Shown here in pieces: positions 35,364 through 44,227 of a DNA stretch of 64,000 nucleotides; the first letter of the stretch is position 1; the number at the start of each line of letters is the position of its first letter. This DNA is from Planctomycetota bacterium. GTDB lineage: Bacteria > Planctomycetota > Planctomycetia > Gemmatales > Gemmataceae. The notes under the pieces are model-generated. The model saw only the letters and a program-made list of their open reading frames with translations. It searched no databases and was not told the DNA's origin. The stretch lies in the NCBI GenBank assembly GCA_029777335.1, contig JAKOSN010000181.1, positions 1 through 64,000 of the forward strand, given 5' to 3'. The position numbers were made by a program, and so were the translations under genes.

Positions 35364-35621
35364 GCAGGGAACAAATGAGGTACAACCCTGGAATTCCCTC
35401 AATCTTGCCACCGCCCCCGGACGATATTTGCTCTAGAACGCGAGAGGTGACCACCTGACCAGCCAGTTCAGGTTGCTCGTGTTTACCACACCGAGCGGAT
35501 TGTGTCTGCCGGTCTGGTTCTCCAGTTCAAGGATTTGACGGGATCTCTCGATCCCAGGTCGCACGATCCTCTCTGAGCGACCAGATGTGGGTTGAATCTG
35601 CAGACCCAGCATAGGTACGAG

Positions 35622-35921
35622 ATGACTGCCGTGGTAAGCAGAACGGATCACATCTCCACTATCACGGCGGCGGGAGTAGCAAACATGATTTTGCATGGTG
35701 CCAGCTGTCTGGAAGGGCCAATCACGCGTCAACGGACCTGGTGGCAGGAAGCGAACATCGAGCCAGTGAACCCGGCTGCTCATCAGGAAGAGCACAACGA
35801 GGAGGGGATTCGCCCCGCCCTGGTCGCGCGGGTGCGTAAGGCCATCGCCGAGGGCACTTACGATACCCCCGAAAAATGGGAAGCCGCCCTGGACCGTCTT
35901 CTGGACGAGGTGATGGGCTAA
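35622..35921 (+). CDS. Small protein with FlgM-like C-terminus
   Basis: About 99 residues from ATG 35622; TTG 35592 and later ATGs are alternatives, so the N-terminus is uncertain. The C-terminal 35 residues (RPALVARVRKAIAEGTYDTPEKWEAALDRLLDEVMG) match the pattern of the anti-sigma-28 factor FlgM: R-x-x-x-V-x-x-[IV]-[RK]-x-x-I-x-x-G-T-Y followed by an amphipathic helix. The N-terminal part is not recognisable. No flagellar gene is near. Planctomycetes encode several such small FlgM-like proteins whose partner sigma factor is unclear. Confidence 0.55.
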   Translation: MTAVVSRTDHISTITAAGVANMILHGASCLEGPITRQRTWWQEANIEPVNPAAHQEEHNEEGIRPALVARVRKAIAEGTYDTPEKWEAALDRLLDEVMG

Positions 35922-35939
35922 CGAGTCAAGCTGAGCAAT

Positions 35940-36004
35940 AAGACGAGGGCGTTTTCGCTCCAGCCCTTTTCGGAAGGGCCGGCCGCGGAAATGCCCTCGT
36001 TCTT
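35940..36004 (+). terminator. Branched hairpin between FlgM-like gene and selC
   Basis: AAGACGAGGGC at 35940-35950 pairs with GCCCTCGTTCTT at 35993-36004, with one extra T, enclosing an inner CCCTTTTCGGAAGGG hairpin. It ends 25 bases before the selC -35 box. It could be a terminator for the preceding gene or a small structured RNA. Confidence 0.55.
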
Positions 36005-36028
36005 CCTTGCGCGAGCCCGCGCCGCGCT

Positions 36029-36057
36029 TGACCGCTGCGCCCCACCTCGCTATGATT
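36029..36057 (+). promoter_or_regulatory. selC promoter
   Basis: TTGACC at 36029-36034 and TATGAT at 36052-36057 are exactly 17 bp apart. The predicted start lies about 18 bases before the tRNA. This is the best match to the housekeeping promoter consensus in the window. Confidence 0.75.
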
Positions 36058-36081
36058 CATCCAGCAACAAGTATCGCCCCT

Positions 36082-36176
36082 GGAAGTGTTTGCACCGCTG
36101 GTGCGGGCCCTGGTCTTCAAAACCAGTGGAGGGCTTGAAAAAAGTCTTCAGTGGGTTCGATTCCCATACACTTCCG
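36082..36176 (+). tRNA. selC: tRNA-Sec (UCA anticodon)
   Basis: A 95-nt tRNA. The acceptor stem GGAAGTGT/ACACTTCC has 8 bp, as in bacterial selenocysteine tRNAs. The D stem is extended (GCACC/GGTGC), the anticodon arm is CTGGT-CTTCAAA-ACCAG with anticodon TCA, the variable arm is long (AGGGCTT paired with AAGTCTT, allowing G-U pairs), and the T arm is TGGG-TTCGATT-CCCA. No encoded CCA follows. It decodes UGA as selenocysteine, needing SelA, SelB and SelD encoded elsewhere; none is in the window. The minus-strand haem gene ends 8 bases away. Confidence 0.95.
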
Positions 36177-36183
36177 CTCTCCC

Positions 36184-39100
36184 CTACTCCTTTCGCTTTT
36201 CCCCACTCGTCGGGATCTCATTGAGGGTATAAGCACCCGTTGGGTGAACCAGGGCCTCGCCCTGAGCCGATCGCACTCCCGACGCCTGGATCATGTACAC
36301 GCGGTCCTTGACCAGCGCCGCGGTGTGCAACTCCACGCTCCGGCCATCGGTGGACACCTCCACCCGCTCGATCGGTAACCGCGTGCGCTCCAGTTCCGCC
36401 GAGCCATAGGCCCCGGTGTACTCATAACGGTGATAATCGATCCGATAAGACGCCAACTCCCGGGCTGTGGCCGCCGATACCGGCCGGGTGAACACCAACC
36501 GAAATCCGCGGGGGAGCACATGAATCGACCTGATCTCAAAGGGGTGCACTCCGGTGAAATCGAGACGGAAGAGCGCCCCGCGATCGGGCTGGGCCATCCA
36601 GCCGGGCTCGGTGATGCCTCCCACCCACAGCCGTCCTCGTGGATCGAAGGCCATCGTCACCGGGCCCAGCAAGCCGCGTCCCCAGAATGGGAAACATGCG
36701 CCCTGATACTGGCCGTTCACCTTCTCCACGTTGGCACGGATGATCGCGCCGCCAAACATCAGCTCGGCGAGGAAAATCTGCCCGTCAAAGGGCCCGAACT
36801 TCCCGCCGGTGTTGTCGTAGGCCATGCCATTGATCGACTTCGCCCAGCCGTACGGAATCCAGACCGTCGTTTTGGCCCTTGGCTTTCTGGCATGGTCGCG
36901 TTGAGCGGGGTTGGGAAAGCCGTGGAAGTGCCCTTCCACCAGATGGCAGAGCTTGTTGGTCGCCACCCATTCCCCCTGGTTATCGGTGAAGAAGATCTCG
37001 CCATCCGGCCCACTGCACCAACCCAGCGGGTTGCGGAAGCCATACCCGATCTCCTGCGGTTTCTTCCCGGGCACCAGCCGTAACGCGCTCCCGGACCCGG
37101 GGAGATGGGTGTTGGCATACGGAGCAAAGGTGTAGATGAACGCTCCGGTCCGATCGCGCGCCAGCCCGTAGGCGTAGTCGTAGGTGTCGGCGATCCCGTG
37201 TGGCAGGGTCGCCACGCGCTCAAAGCGATCGGCGCGGCCATCGTGATCGGTGTCGAGCACGCGGGTCAGATTGCGCCGATGGAGCACATACAACCCCTCG
37301 CGATCGGCGAGCATGGAGTAACACTCCTGAAAGAGCCCGCCCGTGTAATTCTCAAAGCGCGCTTGCTTGCCATCATCCGAGGGATCGCGCACCGCCAGAA
37401 TCTCCCCGGTTTTCATCGAGGCGACAAACACACGTCCCTGGCGCGGATCGACCGCAATCGCTCCCGGCATGACACGATCCTCGCCGGAGGCCGTCTTTGG
37501 GCGCGGGTAGGCAAGCGCTCGATAGCCTGGGCGCACAAGACTTCCCTCAATGCTGCCCGTATCGAGCAGCCGGGGTTGTGGCACCATTGCCGGGGCCGTT
37601 TCTGCCGGAAGATCGAGCGTAAGAGTGATCGCCACCTCTCCCTTGTCGTCGGGGAGGAGCGTGGTCTGTAGCGCCTCGCCCTTGCGCATCTGCTTCACCG
37701 CTCCGCTCGTGGCTTTTGCGGAGACAGAGAGTTTCACCGGCGAGCGGCCAAGGAGCACCAGGGCGGACGGAGCCTTGCTGACAGTGAGATGTCGCACCAG
37801 GCGCCGCTGGCTCCCCTCGCGCTGCAGACGCACGGTTTCCACCAATTCGATCTTGGCAGAGGGAAATTGAAGCTGAAAGCGTAGGCGCGCTCCATCGGCA
37901 AGGCGCTCGTAGCCATGAAAGACAATCGTCTGAGGGGTTTCCAGGCGATCCCTGCCCTGGAGTTGCCAGGGGGGCGCTTCACGCAGGCCGGTGCCGAGGG
38001 GCGTTCCGGCCAGGAGAAAACGCCGTAAGCGGCCCTGCACTTCGCGCTGAATCTGTGCCCCGGTCCAGCCACTGTGCAGCGCTGCGGTCCCCAGATCATA
38101 GACAAAGAGATCGTGACTACCGTGGAGCAGACAGAGGCTCTCCAGCACCTCGCCGTCGGGGAGATGCATGGGAATCTGCGCGACCAGGGGAGGCTCCTCC
38201 CGACCCGGGCCTTCGATCGGCATGGGGGGAGGCGGTTTCGGGGTCGGGGCTCGGTCGCCCAGCGCGAAATAACTCCACAATGCCTCTTTCTGTTTGGCGG
38301 CATCCGCGTCGAGCACGGCGCGGAGCAGGGCGGGCTTTCCCTTCTCGAAGATGGCAGGCATTGGCGTGTTGGGATGGAAGCGCGCCGGTCCTTCGAGAAA
38401 GCGGTCAAACCAGGCGCGCCGAATGCGCCCCGGGATGCGCGTCAGGTCCGTCCCAATCGCGCCTGGATCGGGGTCGGCGAGAGTCTGGCCCTTCCACACA
38501 TGGCACGACACACAGGCATAGCCCTGAAAGCCCACCAGATTCGGCCCGGTGAGTGAGCCCAGCGTCGGATCCGCGGGTTTCGCTGGCGCCGTTTCTTCTG
38601 CTTCGAGAAGCTCCCCGTCGCCTTCGGCCAGCGCCTGGACAATCCACTCTGCCTCGCGACCAAACGAGGGCATGCGATAGGAATAGCGCGCATGGCGTAG
38701 TCCGCTCACTCCCTCGCGCACCGCTGAACGCAGATAGTCGGCGCTGTACTTCTGATGGGGAAAGCTCAGTCTGGGAGTTCGTTGATAAGGGATGTTCTGC
38801 AACCAGGCTCCGCCCAGAGTGCTGCCGATCGTCTCCAGGGGCGGAGGTCGATCGCTATCGCGTTGGTGGCACCGGACACAACCCAGAAAAGCCAGCTGGC
38901 GTTGCCGATTGGCGAACGGCGAATGGTATTTCTCCAGAGCCGCCCCTTCCTGGTAAGCAAGGATCGCCGCGCGCGTGCTGGCATCGAGCGGAAAACGCGG
39001 GAGCGAGTTGCCCGCCAGACAGCCCCGCTTGTCACTCTTTCCGGTGAAGGGAAGATCTGGCGAAAGTCCCTGGCCCAGACCTGTGTGGCAATCGGCACAT

Positions 39101-40350
39101 CCTTTCTCGCGCACCAACTTCGCCCCAATCTCGCGCGGTCCGCGTGCATGGAGACGTTGTCCCACTGCCTGAATCTCTGCTGGGGAGGGGGCCTTGAGCG
39201 TCCCGGGAACCGGCGCGGGTTTGGACCATTCGAGGAGAAACGCTGCCAGATCACGCGCCACATCCGGGGTGATGGGCAAACGCGGCATGCGGCCATCGGG
39301 GTAGCGCTGGTGGGGATTCCCCAGAAACGTGGCGAGGTCATTGGCCGAAAAGCGATCTTTGAGACCCACAAAGGAGGTTCGATCGATCCCACGCGACTCT
39401 CCCGGCTCGGCATCGGGGAGATGATGACAGGCCGCACACCCCAGACTGACAAAGGCGCGTCGTCCCAGACGATGATCGCCAGCCGGGGATGTGCTCGGCT
39501 CTGCTGCGGAATTCTTCCCGGCCAGCAGATAATCCACGAGCAGCCAGCGTTCGACCTCCCCCTGGCGATCGCCCTGGAAAAGCACGGGCATATGAGCCTG
39601 GGGGCGGAGTTTGGCAGGGTTTTCGAGCCAGGCCAGGAGCCAATCGCGGTGAATGCGCTGGTTGACATCGGCGAGCGAGGGACCGGGCGGAGGGGCGATC
39701 ACATCAGGGAAGACTCGATGATGACAGCGGGCACACCCTCTCTGCTCGACCGCCTTCCGGCCGAGTTCGGCGCGTTGCTGGCTGGCCACGGCCGCGGGGA
39801 CCTCGCCCGGGAGATGCTTGAGATACCAGGCGGACAGCGGTTCGTGGGCGAACTTCGTTCCCTCCCACCACAACTGAAGTCTTGCCGGCAGCCCGTCCAG
39901 CGAACGATAGTGCACGGTGAGTCGATAGAACCCCGGATCGCGCACCAGCTTTTTCCCCGGTCCCACGTGGGCAGTTTCGCTCGCGCCTCGTCCCTGCACT
40001 GCCACCACGCCGTCCACTTCGACCGTCACCTCTCCGCACACGAGGGCGTCGAAGGTGAATGGCCCGGTCCCCGTGAGGTGGATCACCCCGGTCCAGGTGA
40101 CCTCAAAGGGTCCGTTGGGAAGACGCGGATGCGGAGTGGATCGGCCCAGCGAAAAGGCCGGTTTTGCCTCCAGGCGACTGAGGGTCGCGGTTTTGTCCTT
40201 GCGGGAACGATACTGCGCCACCAAACCCGGACGAAGGTCAGCCGTGTCGACTTCCAGCGGTCCGTCCGCTCGCGCCGAGGCGGCGACCAGTGTGCTCAGC
40301 AGCAACGCCAGAGTCGTCCACACTCCGTGCCGAGTGCTCCTCCCCATCAT
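36184..40350 (-). CDS. Large multi-haem protein: PA14-like domain, five CxxCH sites, beta-propeller
   Basis: A 1388-residue exported protein from ATG 40350 (MMGRSTRHG; GGGGGAT upstream), with a signal peptide ending ASARA. A PA14-like sensor domain (about 35-185, HLTGTGPFTFDALVCGEVTVEVDG) is followed by five CxxCH haem sites: CARCH, CAACH, CADCH, CVRCH and CVSCH, roughly from 205 to 650. The second half is a beta-propeller resembling sugar dehydrogenases (IAVDPRQGRVFVASMKTGEILAV, VLHRRNLTRVLDTDHDGRADRF, GYGFRNPLGWCSGPDGEIFFTDNQGEWV). It resembles PVC-type haem-binding proteins proposed to oxidise carbohydrates in the periplasm and pass electrons along the haems. It stands alone, divergent from a TIM-barrel gene. 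Confidence 0.9.
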   Translation of the reverse strand: MMGRSTRHGVWTTLALLLSTLVAASARADGPLEVDTADLRPGLVAQYRSRKDKTATLSRLEAKPAFSLGRSTPHPRLPNGPFEVTWTGVIHLTGTGPFTFDALVCGEVTVEVDGVVAVQGRGASETAHVGPGKKLVRDPGFYRLTVHYRSLDGLPARLQLWWEGTKFAHEPLSAWYLKHLPGEVPAAVASQQRAELGRKAVEQRGCARCHHRVFPDVIAPPPGPSLADVNQRIHRDWLLAWLENPAKLRPQAHMPVLFQGDRQGEVERWLLVDYLLAGKNSAAEPSTSPAGDHRLGRRAFVSLGCAACHHLPDAEPGESRGIDRTSFVGLKDRFSANDLATFLGNPHQRYPDGRMPRLPITPDVARDLAAFLLEWSKPAPVPGTLKAPSPAEIQAVGQRLHARGPREIGAKLVREKGCADCHTGLGQGLSPDLPFTGKSDKRGCLAGNSLPRFPLDASTRAAILAYQEGAALEKYHSPFANRQRQLAFLGCVRCHQRDSDRPPPLETIGSTLGGAWLQNIPYQRTPRLSFPHQKYSADYLRSAVREGVSGLRHARYSYRMPSFGREAEWIVQALAEGDGELLEAEETAPAKPADPTLGSLTGPNLVGFQGYACVSCHVWKGQTLADPDPGAIGTDLTRIPGRIRRAWFDRFLEGPARFHPNTPMPAIFEKGKPALLRAVLDADAAKQKEALWSYFALGDRAPTPKPPPPMPIEGPGREEPPLVAQIPMHLPDGEVLESLCLLHGSHDLFVYDLGTAALHSGWTGAQIQREVQGRLRRFLLAGTPLGTGLREAPPWQLQGRDRLETPQTIVFHGYERLADGARLRFQLQFPSAKIELVETVRLQREGSQRRLVRHLTVSKAPSALVLLGRSPVKLSVSAKATSGAVKQMRKGEALQTTLLPDDKGEVAITLTLDLPAETAPAMVPQPRLLDTGSIEGSLVRPGYRALAYPRPKTASGEDRVMPGAIAVDPRQGRVFVASMKTGEILAVRDPSDDGKQARFENYTGGLFQECYSMLADREGLYVLHRRNLTRVLDTDHDGRADRFERVATLPHGIADTYDYAYGLARDRTGAFIYTFAPYANTHLPGSGSALRLVPGKKPQEIGYGFRNPLGWCSGPDGEIFFTDNQGEWVATNKLCHLVEGHFHGFPNPAQRDHARKPRAKTTVWIPYGWAKSINGMAYDNTGGKFGPFDGQIFLAELMFGGAIIRANVEKVNGQYQGACFPFWGRGLLGPVTMAFDPRGRLWVGGITEPGWMAQPDRGALFRLDFTGVHPFEIRSIHVLPRGFRLVFTRPVSAATARELASYRIDYHRYEYTGAYGSAELERTRLPIERVEVSTDGRSVELHTAALVKDRVYMIQASGVRSAQGEALVHPTGAYTLNEIPTSGEKRKE

Positions 40351-40496
40351 GCGCACATCCCCCCTGTGTGGCGGATTCGCCGGCGCTCCCCGACGCACGA
40401 TTGCATCTCTTGCCCGTGCTGGCTATCTTGGGGCAGAACGGGCGCCGACGCAAGAACTTCCCCGCGCGAAGTTGCCGCGGGATCCGAGGAACAACG

Positions 40497-41411
40497 ATGC
40501 AACTGGGGCTGTTCTCGATCAGTTACGCGGGACTGTGGGGACAGACGGCGCTGAACCTGCACGCCTTTGTTCGCCATGCCGCCGAGCTGGGATTCGGTAC
40601 GGTCATGCTGGCGGGCAAGCGTCCCCATCTCTCTCCCCTGGACACCACGCCAGAGGTCCTCGCCTCGCTGCGCCAGGAGATGCAGAGCCAGGGAATACGC
40701 TGTCCGGTGATCGCTGCCTATCTCGACCTGGGCGCCACGGGAGCCGCGGAGGTGCCCTGGCTGGAGATGCAACTGCTCTATTGTGAGTCGCTCTGTCGCA
40801 TGGGTGCCCAGCTCGGAGCGCAAATCGTCCGCGTTTTTACTGCCTACGAGTCGCCGGGACAGGATGGGAACGCCCTGTGGCAACGGGTGGTGCTGGCGCT
40901 GCGGGAGATGTCGTTGCGGGCCGCGAGTCATGGGTTGACGGTGGCTATTCAGAACCATCACGATCTGGCCGTCCACACGTCTGCCTTGCTGGAACTGTTG
41001 CAGGATATCGATCAACCCAACTGCAAGCTCGGGTTCGATGCCTGGTCGCCGGCGCTGCGGGGGGAGAATCTCCACGAGGCGGCTCGCCTGGCGGCTCCGC
41101 ACACCGTTCTCACCACCAACGCCGATTATGTGCGCCTGCCACGCTATCACTATCAGCCCGGGTACATCAATTATCTGCCCATGCGCCCCGACCTGGTGCG
41201 CGCGGTTCCCTTTGGCACCGGCTTCATCGAGTATCCGGCCTTCTTCGAGGGATTACGCGCGGGCGGCTTCGAGGGCCTGGCGATCTATGAGATGTGTTCC
41301 CCGATTCGTGGCGGCGGATCCCTCGAGAATCTGGATCGTTATGCACGTACCTATCGGCGCTGGATGGAGGAGCAGGGGCTGGCCTCAGGAGCGGCCTCCT
41401 CAGGGGGTTGA
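40497..41411 (+). CDS. Sugar phosphate isomerase/epimerase-like TIM barrel
   Basis: A 304-residue protein from ATG 40497 (GAGGA 7 bases upstream), starting MQLGLFSISYAGLWGQTALNLHAFVRHAAELGFGTVMLAG. Later blocks VAIQNHHDLAVHTSALLELLQDI, LGFDAWSPALRGENLHEAARL and EGLAIYEMCSPIRGGG give the metal-binding pattern of xylose isomerase-like TIM barrels (E/N, D, H, E). The substrate is unknown. It is divergent from the multi-haem propeller gene, and both could act on the same sugar, one in each compartment (inference). The 3' end overlaps the convergent haem/toroid gene by 12 bp. Confidence 0.88.
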   Translation: MQLGLFSISYAGLWGQTALNLHAFVRHAAELGFGTVMLAGKRPHLSPLDTTPEVLASLRQEMQSQGIRCPVIAAYLDLGATGAAEVPWLEMQLLYCESLCRMGAQLGAQIVRVFTAYESPGQDGNALWQRVVLALREMSLRAASHGLTVAIQNHHDLAVHTSALLELLQDIDQPNCKLGFDAWSPALRGENLHEAARLAAPHTVLTTNADYVRLPRYHYQPGYINYLPMRPDLVRAVPFGTGFIEYPAFFEGLRAGGFEGLAIYEMCSPIRGGGSLENLDRYARTYRRWMEEQGLASGAASSGG

Positions 41412-42425
41412 GGGCGAACAGCCGAGGGCCAGGGCGGTGGTGGCCCAGGCGCTTGCCGTGATCGAGATAAACTGATTTTTCCCGTGCGGAAATCCGCTTT
41501 CGTAGTACGGCTGGAACGGTTTGCTTCGGGATTGAATCAGCCAGGAGCCATCGTTGCGTTGTTCCCGCAGAAGAAAGGCGAGCCCGCGTTGATAGGCGCG
41601 GTCGGTGCTCCGGAGCACTCCGGTCTGCTGGAGCACGACCAGAACGGACCCCGTGGCGTAGGCATCGCTGGCGAGTTTCTCGGTCTGCGCCCACCCTCCG
41701 TCCTTCCCCTGAGTCCGCAGAAGATCCTGCGCAGCCGCCTGAACCGCGGCGCTGCTGGCGTCGGCGAGGGAAAGGGCCCACAGGCGAAAGACGCGATCCT
41801 CGGTATCCTTCGGTTTGGCGCGGAGCAACCATTCGCGCGCCGACTCGATGCGTTTGCTGATGCGTGCGCGTTGCGGCGGGGTGCCCCAGCGAACCAGGGC
41901 CCGAAGCGCCAGGTAGGTGACGGTGAAATCGCTCGCCTCCGAGGGCGGCCGATTGCTCGTGGTCCGCCAGTGATCCAGATTTTTGTCACGCAGCAACAGG
42001 TACTCCACGACGGCCTCCGTGGTGGCATCCGCTTGCCACCCTGCGAGTTCGAGGGTGAGCAAGGCATACCCCGCCGTGTCGGCCTGGCCCCCCTGTCCCT
42101 TCCCTTCACGATAGTTGTCGCGATTTTGCTCCAGAAAGGCGGCGATATGCTCGCGCTGTGCCCGGAGCACCTCGTCCTGAATGGCAAAACCATGAGCGCG
42201 GGCGGTGGTGAACGCCAGCATGGGAAAGATCTGGTTGTGGCAGGCGAAACACGACTTCTGCGCCGTGTGGCCGGTTGCTCCCTTGAGGAGAAGCGGCAAC
42301 GCATGCGCAACAGCGGATTCCACCTCCTGGGGAGAGAGCGCCACGGGTTCCGCCGCCGGTCCCAACGGAGTCAGGGTCAAGACGAGCATGGCAGACACAA
42401 CGGTGGCTGAGAGTAGCGTACGCAT
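41400..42425 (-). CDS. Exported protein with one CxxCH site and alpha/alpha-toroid (squalene-cyclase-like) repeats
   Basis: A 341-residue protein with a signal peptide (MRTLLSATVVSAMLVLTLTPLGPA). A single haem-type motif CFACH lies near 59-63, before NQIFPMLAFTTARAHGF. The rest is helical with repeats such as GYALLTLELAGW, TVTYLALRALVRWG, RTQGKDGGWAQ and LREQRNDGSWLIQ; the last two are the QxxDGGW/NDGSW type seen in terpene cyclases and prenyltransferases. The catalytic DxDD motif is not evident, so cyclase activity is unlikely. A periplasmic binding or electron-transfer role is possible. Confidence 0.78.
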   Translation of the reverse strand: MRTLLSATVVSAMLVLTLTPLGPAAEPVALSPQEVESAVAHALPLLLKGATGHTAQKSCFACHNQIFPMLAFTTARAHGFAIQDEVLRAQREHIAAFLEQNRDNYREGKGQGGQADTAGYALLTLELAGWQADATTEAVVEYLLLRDKNLDHWRTTSNRPPSEASDFTVTYLALRALVRWGTPPQRARISKRIESAREWLLRAKPKDTEDRVFRLWALSLADASSAAVQAAAQDLLRTQGKDGGWAQTEKLASDAYATGSVLVVLQQTGVLRSTDRAYQRGLAFLLREQRNDGSWLIQSRSKPFQPYYESGFPHGKNQFISITASAWATTALALGCSPSTP

Positions 42426-42687
42426 GCCGACGCTCCGTGATCCGAGTCAAGGCTTCCACTGCATTGAACCATCCCTCAGGGGGAAAGTAGCGGGGCGGGG
42501 CACCGTTGGCATCTCTTCTGGGTGGGTTGCTATTTTGTGGGCAGGCGCAATGGGGTCTGGTATCATCCCGCCAGAGTCCTGAAAGTCCAGGGAACAGAAC
42601 GAGGGGCTGACAGCGACGCACCAGGATACCCAGAGCCACCCGCGGCTGGGTTGCATCATCCTTCGCACTCCGTGGAGAAGATCGGCC

Positions 42688-44145
42688 GTGACTCGTACTT
42701 CCACCCTTGCCTGTCTGCTAGCGTTTGGCTGCCTGGTCCCTTCCCTTGGCGCTCAGGAAACGAGGAAGATGAATGTTCTCTTTCTTGTCTCCGATGATCT
42801 GACCAACAACGCATTGAGTTGTTATGGCAGCCCGGGGTGCAAATCACCGAACATCGATCGCCTGGCGTCTCGGGGCGTGCGCTTCGAGCGTGCCTATTGC
42901 CAGTTTCCGCTCTGCAATCCCAGCCGAACCTCGTTTCTCACCGGGTTGCGGCCAGATACCACGCGTGTCTACGAGAACAGTACCCAGTTCCGCAAAACGG
43001 TGCCCGATGCACAGTCCTTGCCCCAGACATTCCGCAAGGGGGGCTACTATGTGGCGCGTGTGGGGAAACTTTATCACTATGGCGTGCCGGCGCAGATTGG
43101 CACGGATGGGTTGGATGATCCTGCGTCGTGGGAGAAGGTGACCAACCCGCGCGGTCGGGACAAGGACGACGAGGACATGATCTTCACACTGAATCCGATG
43201 GCGAAGGGCTCGGCGCGCTTTGGCGGCACGCTGAGCTGGTTGGCGGCGGAAGGAACCGATGCCGAGCAGACCGATGGGAAGATAGCCGCCGAGGTGGTCC
43301 GCTTGCTGGAGGCGAACAGAGATCGCCCCTTCTTTCTGGCGTGCGGTTTTTTCCGTCCCCACACGCCCTATGTGGCGCCGAAGAAATACTTCGCGATGTA
43401 TCCGCCGGAGAAGTTGCCTCTTGCCAAGGTGCCCGCCAAACACTGGGAATCGGCACCCGCCCCGGCGTTCGCCAGCCACAAGAAGGAGCAGGAGAAACTG
43501 ACCGATCCGCTCCGCCGTCAAGCGCTCCAGGCGTACTACGCTTCCACGACCTTCATGGATGCCCAGGTGGGGAAAGTGCTGGAGACCCTGGAAAAGCTCA
43601 AGCTCGAGGATCACACCATTGTGGTTTTTATTAGCGATCATGGCTATCACCTGGGGGAACATGGATTGTGGCAAAAGATGAGCCTGTTTGAGAACTCCAC
43701 CCGTGTGCCATTGATCATCTGTGATCCGCGTGCCCGAGGGAACGGCAAGGTAAGCAAGCGCACCGTGGAGCTGGTCGATCTTCATGCCACCCTCGCGGAT
43801 CTGTGTGGATTACCAGCCCCGAAGAATCTGGAAGGGACGAGTTTGAAGCGATTGCTCAATGACCCATCTGCCCGATGGGACAAACCGGCACTGACCCAGG
43901 TAAGCCGGGGAACGCCCACCGCCACGGGAGATCCTCTGCCAGAGCGGAAAAAATGGTTCATGGGCTACAGCATTCGCAACGAGCGCTATCGCTACACCGA
44001 ATGGGACGATGGCAAGAAGGGTGCCCAGCTGTACGACTACGACAGGGATCCTCAGGAATTGCATAATCTGGTCGATGATCCGGCCCAGGCACCAGTGTTG
44101 AAACAAATGAAAGCACTGCTGGAGCAAACAAAGAAAAAGAAATAA
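42688..44145 (+). CDS. Sulfatase, iduronate-2-sulfatase-like
   Basis: A 485-residue exported enzyme with GTG start 42688 (GGAGAAG upstream) and signal MTRTSTLACLLAFGCLVPSLGA. It hydrolyses sulfate esters, probably on polysaccharides. The metal site begins VLFLVSDDL; the formylglycine motif is LCNPSRTSFLTG (C-x-P-S-R), requiring conversion of Cys to formylglycine. HTPY and ISDHGYHLGEHGLWQK are further active-site blocks and RYTEWDDGKKGAQLYDYDRDPQELHNL the standard C-terminal end of iduronate sulfatase-like proteins. Two SUMF1-domain proteins are in the window, but neither looks like a classical maturation enzyme. An esterase gene follows 82 bp later. Confidence 0.95.
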   Translation: MTRTSTLACLLAFGCLVPSLGAQETRKMNVLFLVSDDLTNNALSCYGSPGCKSPNIDRLASRGVRFERAYCQFPLCNPSRTSFLTGLRPDTTRVYENSTQFRKTVPDAQSLPQTFRKGGYYVARVGKLYHYGVPAQIGTDGLDDPASWEKVTNPRGRDKDDEDMIFTLNPMAKGSARFGGTLSWLAAEGTDAEQTDGKIAAEVVRLLEANRDRPFFLACGFFRPHTPYVAPKKYFAMYPPEKLPLAKVPAKHWESAPAPAFASHKKEQEKLTDPLRRQALQAYYASTTFMDAQVGKVLETLEKLKLEDHTIVVFISDHGYHLGEHGLWQKMSLFENSTRVPLIICDPRARGNGKVSKRTVELVDLHATLADLCGLPAPKNLEGTSLKRLLNDPSARWDKPALTQVSRGTPTATGDPLPERKKWFMGYSIRNERYRYTEWDDGKKGAQLYDYDRDPQELHNLVDDPAQAPVLKQMKALLEQTKKKK

Positions 44146-44227
44146 AACTCAGCGATCCCTGGCGATTGAAAAAACGATCTCGCCATCAGCGAGGTTTCCT
44201 GTACTCCCAAAGACGAGGATTGCCAAC

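Noticed and set aside
38755-40554. A 599-codon open frame on the plus strand
   Set aside because: Antisense to the multi-haem gene; the minus-strand frame has a signal peptide, five haem motifs and a propeller.
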